This document shows positions 61,201 through 64,000 of a stretch of 64,000 nt of DNA, one piece after another. The notes under the pieces were generated by a model, which was given only the letters and a program-made list of their open reading frames with translations, was not told the DNA's origin and ran no database searches. Numbering within the stretch: the first letter of the stretch is position 1; every line of letters begins with the position of its first letter. This stretch comes from Flavobacterium sp. LC2016-13 (GTDB lineage Bacteria > Bacteroidota > Bacteroidia > Flavobacteriales > Flavobacteriaceae). The translations under genes were made by a program, and so were the position numbers. The stretch lies in assembly GCF_009707955.1 (NCBI RefSeq), contig NZ_WMDQ01000013.1:1-64000 (forward strand), in the 5' to 3' direction.

Positions 61201-61356
61201 GGCTCCGCGGTAACTTGTAGAAACCTGAACAAGAGGCGGTGCAATTTCAGGATATTGCGCAATGGGTGTTGACAGGATCGAGAGTCCTCCGATAAGAACT
61301 ATAAATATGGAAAGTACGATTGCAACGATCGGTCGTCTTACAAAGAAATTATCCAT
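58210..61356 (-). CDS. RND multidrug efflux permease (AcrB/HAE1)
   Basis: A 1048-residue inner-membrane proton antiporter with twelve helices and two large periplasmic loops. The first helix region is FFVRRPIVAIVLSIFIVLIGGLSI. The proton-relay Asp pair is in GIVVDDAIVVVEAV, and the end has RKVMGMTVFSGMLVATILGVCLIPVLF. The size and blocks place it in the hydrophobe/amphiphile (drug, bile, detergent) branch and not the CusA heavy-metal branch. The fusion protein gene precedes it by three bases. Confidence 0.96.
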   Translation of the reverse strand: MDNFFVRRPIVAIVLSIFIVLIGGLSILSTPIAQYPEIAPPLVQVSTSYRGANALNVEQAVATPIEQKVNGVENMLYMQSTNTGDGSMTLSITFDMGTDLDNATMLTQNRVAEATNKLPNDVKTTGVTTKKSLSMPMLILSLYSPNKTFDNNFLTNYASINIVDALARIKGVGEVTLYGGSNYAMRIWVKPDIMAKYNLTVPDIIRSIQEQNAIAPGGKFGAPPATENNEFTYNVMLKDRLVNPEDFENIILKSNISNQQVRLKDVGRVALGTESYASVARLNGNPAGTIGIKQMPGSNALEVAENVKNTIEQLSKRFPQDLKYAVSLDTTLAISEGINEIMHTLIEAIILVILVVFIFLQNWRATLIPLLTVPVSLIGVFMLFPLLGFSINVLSLLGLVLAIGIVVDDAIVVVEAVMHHIEQGMSPREATNQAMREVSGPVIAIAIVLTAVFIPVALTPGITGRLYQQFAITIAISVIFSALSALTLSPALCSLLLKPNQEAKGWLGKFFKWFNVKFGNFTNKYTGFSGFLIKKTARSLIFIGIVVGAIILLGGKIPGGFVPEEDQGYMFVNIELPGASSLERTSKVIQKVEHILSKNQGVQYYTSVAGFSLIKNSVATNNGFFFVALKEWKEREQDVFQILKEVNGKVIFGIPEATVFAFGPPPITGIGNAAGFSMMLQDKEGNTPQYLFQNAQQFMAEAKKRPEIGTIRTTFNPNVPQISLDIDREKVSELNLSLSDVNLAIGASLGGQYINEFNKFGRQYIVLLQADPSFTVNPEDINKIFVRSRDNKMIPITSIATIRKESGPEFTTRFNLYRAAEIGGTPAPGFTSAEAMKALQETAAKVLPAGMGYEWANMSYQEKQAEGKGNTVFIMALFFVFLILAAQYESWKLPFSVLLGTPFAVFGAFLGLYICRLLSPDYVNNVFAQIGLVMLIGLAAKNAILIVEFAKEEYEKGMPVKEAALYAAKLRFRPILMTAFAFILGVVPLLTASGAGAQARKVMGMTVFSGMLVATILGVCLIPVLFVFIETFGKKKTEEIDEPKEEEK

Positions 61357-61359
61357 AGT

Positions 61360-62520
61360 CTAGTCTTTTAGAGATGATGCGATCTGCTTTTTATCTTTGT
61401 CGGCTACGTAGGGAACTGGAACGACTGTTGATCCAGGCTGAATAAACTGATTGCCAATAATGGCGACTTTTTCGTTGGGTTTTAAACCTTTGGTAATGAT
61501 CCAATCGACACCAATTTTCTGCCCAACTTCGACCATTCTGGTTTGAATGGTGTTTTTATCGTCAATAATAGAAACCTGAAAAAGTCCTTGAATTTCGGTT
61601 ACGGCTTTTTGAGGAACTACAATCGCATCTTTTTGAGTTCGGAGTAAAACGCGGACTTTAGCAAATTGTCCGGATCGTAAGGTTCCGTCTGGATTGGGAA
61701 ATTGTGCTTCAATGGTTACAGTTCCGGTTGTCGGGTCTATTTTGGTATCGGAAAAATTGAGACTTCCTTTGTATGGATGTGTACTTCCGTCAGAAAGAAT
61801 TAAAGCGAGATCAGTAATTCGTTCTCCGTCTTTGACTTGTTTTTGATATTGGAGATAATTAGATTCACTGACAGTAAATTGAACTCTGACTTTTTCGAGT
61901 TTTGAAACGGTGTTTAATTTAGAGTCATTTCCAATTTTGGTAATATAATCGCCTAATCTGGCATTCGAAAGACCAATAACGCCGTCGATTGGAGATTGAA
62001 TGTTGCAGTAACTTCTTTCTATCTGCTGATTTCGTAAACTTGCCTGAATACTGTTTAGATTAGATTTCGCTGCTTTGTCTTTGGCTACAGCCGCATCTAA
62101 TTCTCTTTTACTTACTGCATTCATGTCTGCAAGCGGACGAATTCTTTTTAGTTCTTCTTCGGCATTTACAACATTGCTTTGTGCTGCAGCAACTTGACCG
62201 CGAACTTGTTCTACTTTTGTATCGTATTCCAACGGATCAATGGTGTATAATAATTGTCCCTTTTTAACCCTTTGACCTTCCTTGAAGTGAATTCCGGTCA
62301 AAATTCCATCAACTCTTGCGATTAATTCAATGTCTAAATCTCCAAAAGTCTGTCCGGCAAAATCTTTGTAAATGGGAACATCTTCACTCTTGACCGTTAC
62401 AAAAGGTGCCTGCATAGGTGGCGGGGCTTTTGGTTTTTCTTTTTTACAAGAAATAAAAATTGTTAAAAATAAAAGAATTGGGAAGAGCGGTTTGGGTAGT
62501 TTTAAAGCATTCATAATCAT
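61360..62520 (-). CDS. RND efflux periplasmic adaptor (AcrA-like lipoprotein)
   Basis: A 386-residue membrane fusion protein with lipobox LTIFISCKK. A lipoyl hairpin domain (GQTFGDLDIELIARVDGILTGIHFKEGQRVKKGQLLY and its partner SPIDGVIGLSNARLGDYIT), an alpha-helical hairpin (about 100-170) and beta-barrel domains follow. It links permease and outer-membrane channel. The start may be 62520 or 62514. It is the first gene of the operon, with a palindrome about 75 bp upstream. Confidence 0.94.
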   Translation of the reverse strand: MIMNALKLPKPLFPILLFLTIFISCKKEKPKAPPPMQAPFVTVKSEDVPIYKDFAGQTFGDLDIELIARVDGILTGIHFKEGQRVKKGQLLYTIDPLEYDTKVEQVRGQVAAAQSNVVNAEEELKRIRPLADMNAVSKRELDAAVAKDKAAKSNLNSIQASLRNQQIERSYCNIQSPIDGVIGLSNARLGDYITKIGNDSKLNTVSKLEKVRVQFTVSESNYLQYQKQVKDGERITDLALILSDGSTHPYKGSLNFSDTKIDPTTGTVTIEAQFPNPDGTLRSGQFAKVRVLLRTQKDAIVVPQKAVTEIQGLFQVSIIDDKNTIQTRMVEVGQKIGVDWIITKGLKPNEKVAIIGNQFIQPGSTVVPVPYVADKDKKQIASSLKD

Positions 62521-62596
62521 AAATGTTAAAATTATACCTCATAAATGTAATGAATATTTTGTAAAGTACTGATAAACAGTATATATTTTTAATTAA

Positions 62597-62611
62597 TGCA
62601 ATTTAGTTGCA
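62597..62611. promoter_or_regulatory. TGCAA-N5-TTGCA palindrome upstream of the efflux operon
   Basis: TGCAATTTAGTTGCA has the same inverted words and spacing as the 49754-49768 site at the fur/merC promoter. It lies 77 bp upstream of the adaptor ATG. No TAnnTTTG box was found beside it. Confidence 0.4.
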
Positions 62612-62703
62612 AAATAAAGTTTATGGATAGTAGAGATTGGAAATCATAAATTAAGTAAACTGTAATTGCTAAAATGGTTCTAAATTGATGGACGTTAATT
62701 GTT

Positions 62704-62733
62704 TTTGAAATCGAAAAGAAAAACCTACCTTTG
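62704..62733 (+). promoter_or_regulatory. trhO promoter
   Basis: TTTG (62704-62707), an 18-bp spacer and TACCTTTG (62726-62733) followed by CGCCC match the Bacteroidota promoter well. The ATG is 65 bp downstream. Confidence 0.65.
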
Positions 62734-62797
62734 CGCCCGAATTCACTCAGAAAAATAGAATTCAATTATATATTCTTAACTTAAAACTGTTTATAGC

Positions 62798-64000
62798 ATG
62801 CAACTGTACAACACTTTGAGCGCAGAAGAAAGAGCCATCATGATCGATGATGCAGGTAAACAACGACTAACGTTGTCTTTCTATGCGTATGCCAAAATTG
62901 AAGATCCCAAAAAATTTCGCGACGATTTATTTCTAGCCTGGAACGCACTTGATGCTTTAGGGCGAATTTATGTTGCCAATGAAGGAATAAATGCTCAAAT
63001 GAGTATTCCTGCCGAAAATTTGGAGGCTTTTAGAGCAACTCTTGAAGTTTATGATTTTATGAAAGGCATTCGTTTGAATGATGCTGTAGAACATGATGAT
63101 CATTCGTTTTTAAAATTAACTATTAAAGTTCGTCACAAAATCGTTGCTGACGGTTTGAATGACGATACTTTTGATGTAACTGATATAGGCGTTCACTTGA
63201 AAGCCAAAGAATTCAATGAAATTTTAGATGATCCAAACACGATTGTGGTTGATTTTAGAAATCACTACGAAAGTGAAGTTGGGCATTTTAAAAATGCAAT
63301 TACTCCAGATGTTGAGACTTTTAGAGAAAGTTTACCAATCATCAACGAACAGCTTCAAAACCATAAAGAGGATAAAAATCTGGTAATGTATTGTACCGGA
63401 GGAATTCGTTGCGAGAAAGCAAGTGCTTACTTTAAGCACCAAGGTTTTAAAAACGTGTTTCAATTAGAAGGCGGAATTATCAATTATGCTAAACAACTTA
63501 AAGAAGAAGGTTTAGAAAGCAAATTCATTGGAAAAAACTTCGTATTCGATAACCGTCTTGGCGAAAGAATTACCGATGATATTATCTCGCAATGCCATCA
63601 ATGCGGAAAACCTTGCGACAATCATACGAATTGCGAAAATGACGGTTGTCATTTGTTGTTTATTCAATGCGACGATTGCAAAACTGCAATGGAAAACTGC
63701 TGTTCTACAGAATGTTTAGAGATTATTCACATGCCTTTGGTTGATCAGGTTCGTTTAAGAACCGGAAAACAAGTTGGAAACAAAGTGTTTAGAAAAGGAA
63801 AATCTGAAAATCTAAAATTTAAACATTCAGGTGAGTTGCCAAACTCAGCTTTGGGTGCTGCTGAAAAGCCTGCTGATATTCGTCAGAAAGTAAAAGTGAA
63901 AAAAGTACTTCTTGGAAAAGCGGAACATTATTATGTAAAAGCTCAAGTGGGACAGTTTACTATTGAAAACCAAGAGTTAAACAGCGGTGATAAAATTTTA
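62798..64000 (+). CDS. trhO: TrhO-type rhodanese, tRNA uridine hydroxylase (3' end outside window)
   Basis: The frame opens at 62798 (MQLYNTLSAEERAIMIDD) and is still open at the window end, giving 401 residues. An N-terminal UPF0176 domain (LGRIYVANEGINAQMS) precedes a rhodanese domain with the active-site Cys199 in CTGGIRCEKAS and FQLEGGIINY. A Cys-rich zinc-type region follows (QCHQCGKPCDNHTNC, FIQCDDCKTAMENCC). E. coli TrhO (YceA) hydroxylates U34 of tRNAs. The enzyme usually ends near residue 350; here about 60 extra residues resemble a U32-peptidase C-terminal barrel (VGQFTIENQELNSGDKIL). Confidence 0.93.
   Translation, partial: MQLYNTLSAEERAIMIDDAGKQRLTLSFYAYAKIEDPKKFRDDLFLAWNALDALGRIYVANEGINAQMSIPAENLEAFRATLEVYDFMKGIRLNDAVEHDDHSFLKLTIKVRHKIVADGLNDDTFDVTDIGVHLKAKEFNEILDDPNTIVVDFRNHYESEVGHFKNAITPDVETFRESLPIINEQLQNHKEDKNLVMYCTGGIRCEKASAYFKHQGFKNVFQLEGGIINYAKQLKEEGLESKFIGKNFVFDNRLGERITDDIISQCHQCGKPCDNHTNCENDGCHLLFIQCDDCKTAMENCCSTECLEIIHMPLVDQVRLRTGKQVGNKVFRKGKSENLKFKHSGELPNSALGAAEKPADIRQKVKVKKVLLGKAEHYYVKAQVGQFTIENQELNSGDKIL

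Noticed and set aside
63528..63719. A 63-aa frame near the right end
   Set aside because: It is a shadow of the open trhO frame, which runs from 62798 beyond the window.

Overview
The window is a stretch of a Flavobacterium-like (Bacteroidota) chromosome. The evidence is the low GC content, the recurrent TAnnTTTG promoter -7 boxes, the SprB/SprF pair with a type IX secretion signal, PorP/SprF-family and TonB-dependent outer-membrane proteins, a DUF4837 lipoprotein, and the overall similarity to Flavobacterium johnsoniae gene families. No rRNA, tRNA, prophage or CRISPR array was recognised. Nearly all of the sequence is core metabolism, envelope or metal-homeostasis genes. The unusual material lies in one accessory cassette, in the intergenic repeats and in the giant adhesin.

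Layout: 1-9.0 kb holds the 3' part of a giant SprB-like gliding adhesin, with a nearly identical 1.7 kb internal tandem duplication, followed by its SprF partner. 9.2-14.1 kb carries pgk, a LysM lytic transglycosylase and two lipoproteins. 14.2-21.2 kb carries an ElaA-type acetyltransferase, a double OmpA protein, an S41 protease, a DUF4349 lipoprotein, rnpA, a PlsC acyltransferase with an acyl-ACP desaturase, and an HD phosphohydrolase. 21.4-26.3 kb is the ferrous iron operon feoA-feoB-Cys-rich miniprotein, preceded by a 40-residue membrane microprotein, then a SCO copper chaperone and an EamA exporter. 26.5-28.6 kb is an M13 metalloprotease.

28.6-43.0 kb is a heme biosynthesis region: cytochrome c, hemB, a class I aldolase, a beta-barrel protein, hemF, an accessory cassette (BRO-N protein, GNAT, a hypothetical gene, and a RAYT transposase bracketed by four REP palindromes), hemE, hemD, hemC and hemA. 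Divergently from hemA run an AraC regulator, a lipoprotein, hemH and hemJ. Together these cover every step from glutamyl-tRNA to heme except glutamate-1-semialdehyde aminomutase (hemL), which is not in the window.

43.1-46.4 kb carries an NtrY-like kinase, an enoyl-CoA hydratase and two unknown genes. 46.6-53.6 kb is a metal-homeostasis block: a DtxR/MntR repressor, an Nramp transporter fused to a universal stress domain, a Fur/Zur-like repressor divergent from a MerC protein and a thioredoxin-reductase-like flavoprotein, and a TonB-dependent receptor. Palindromes over the promoters suggest which repressor acts where. 53.7-56.7 kb has a thioredoxin-like protein, a lycopene cyclase containing what looks like an inserted hairpin repeat, an ArsR regulator and a bacilliredoxin. 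56.8-62.5 kb is an RND tripartite efflux operon. The window ends inside a TrhO-type rhodanese gene.

The intergenic DNA carries several families of short inverted 'word' repeats, some shared between distant genes. These are the least explained signals here.
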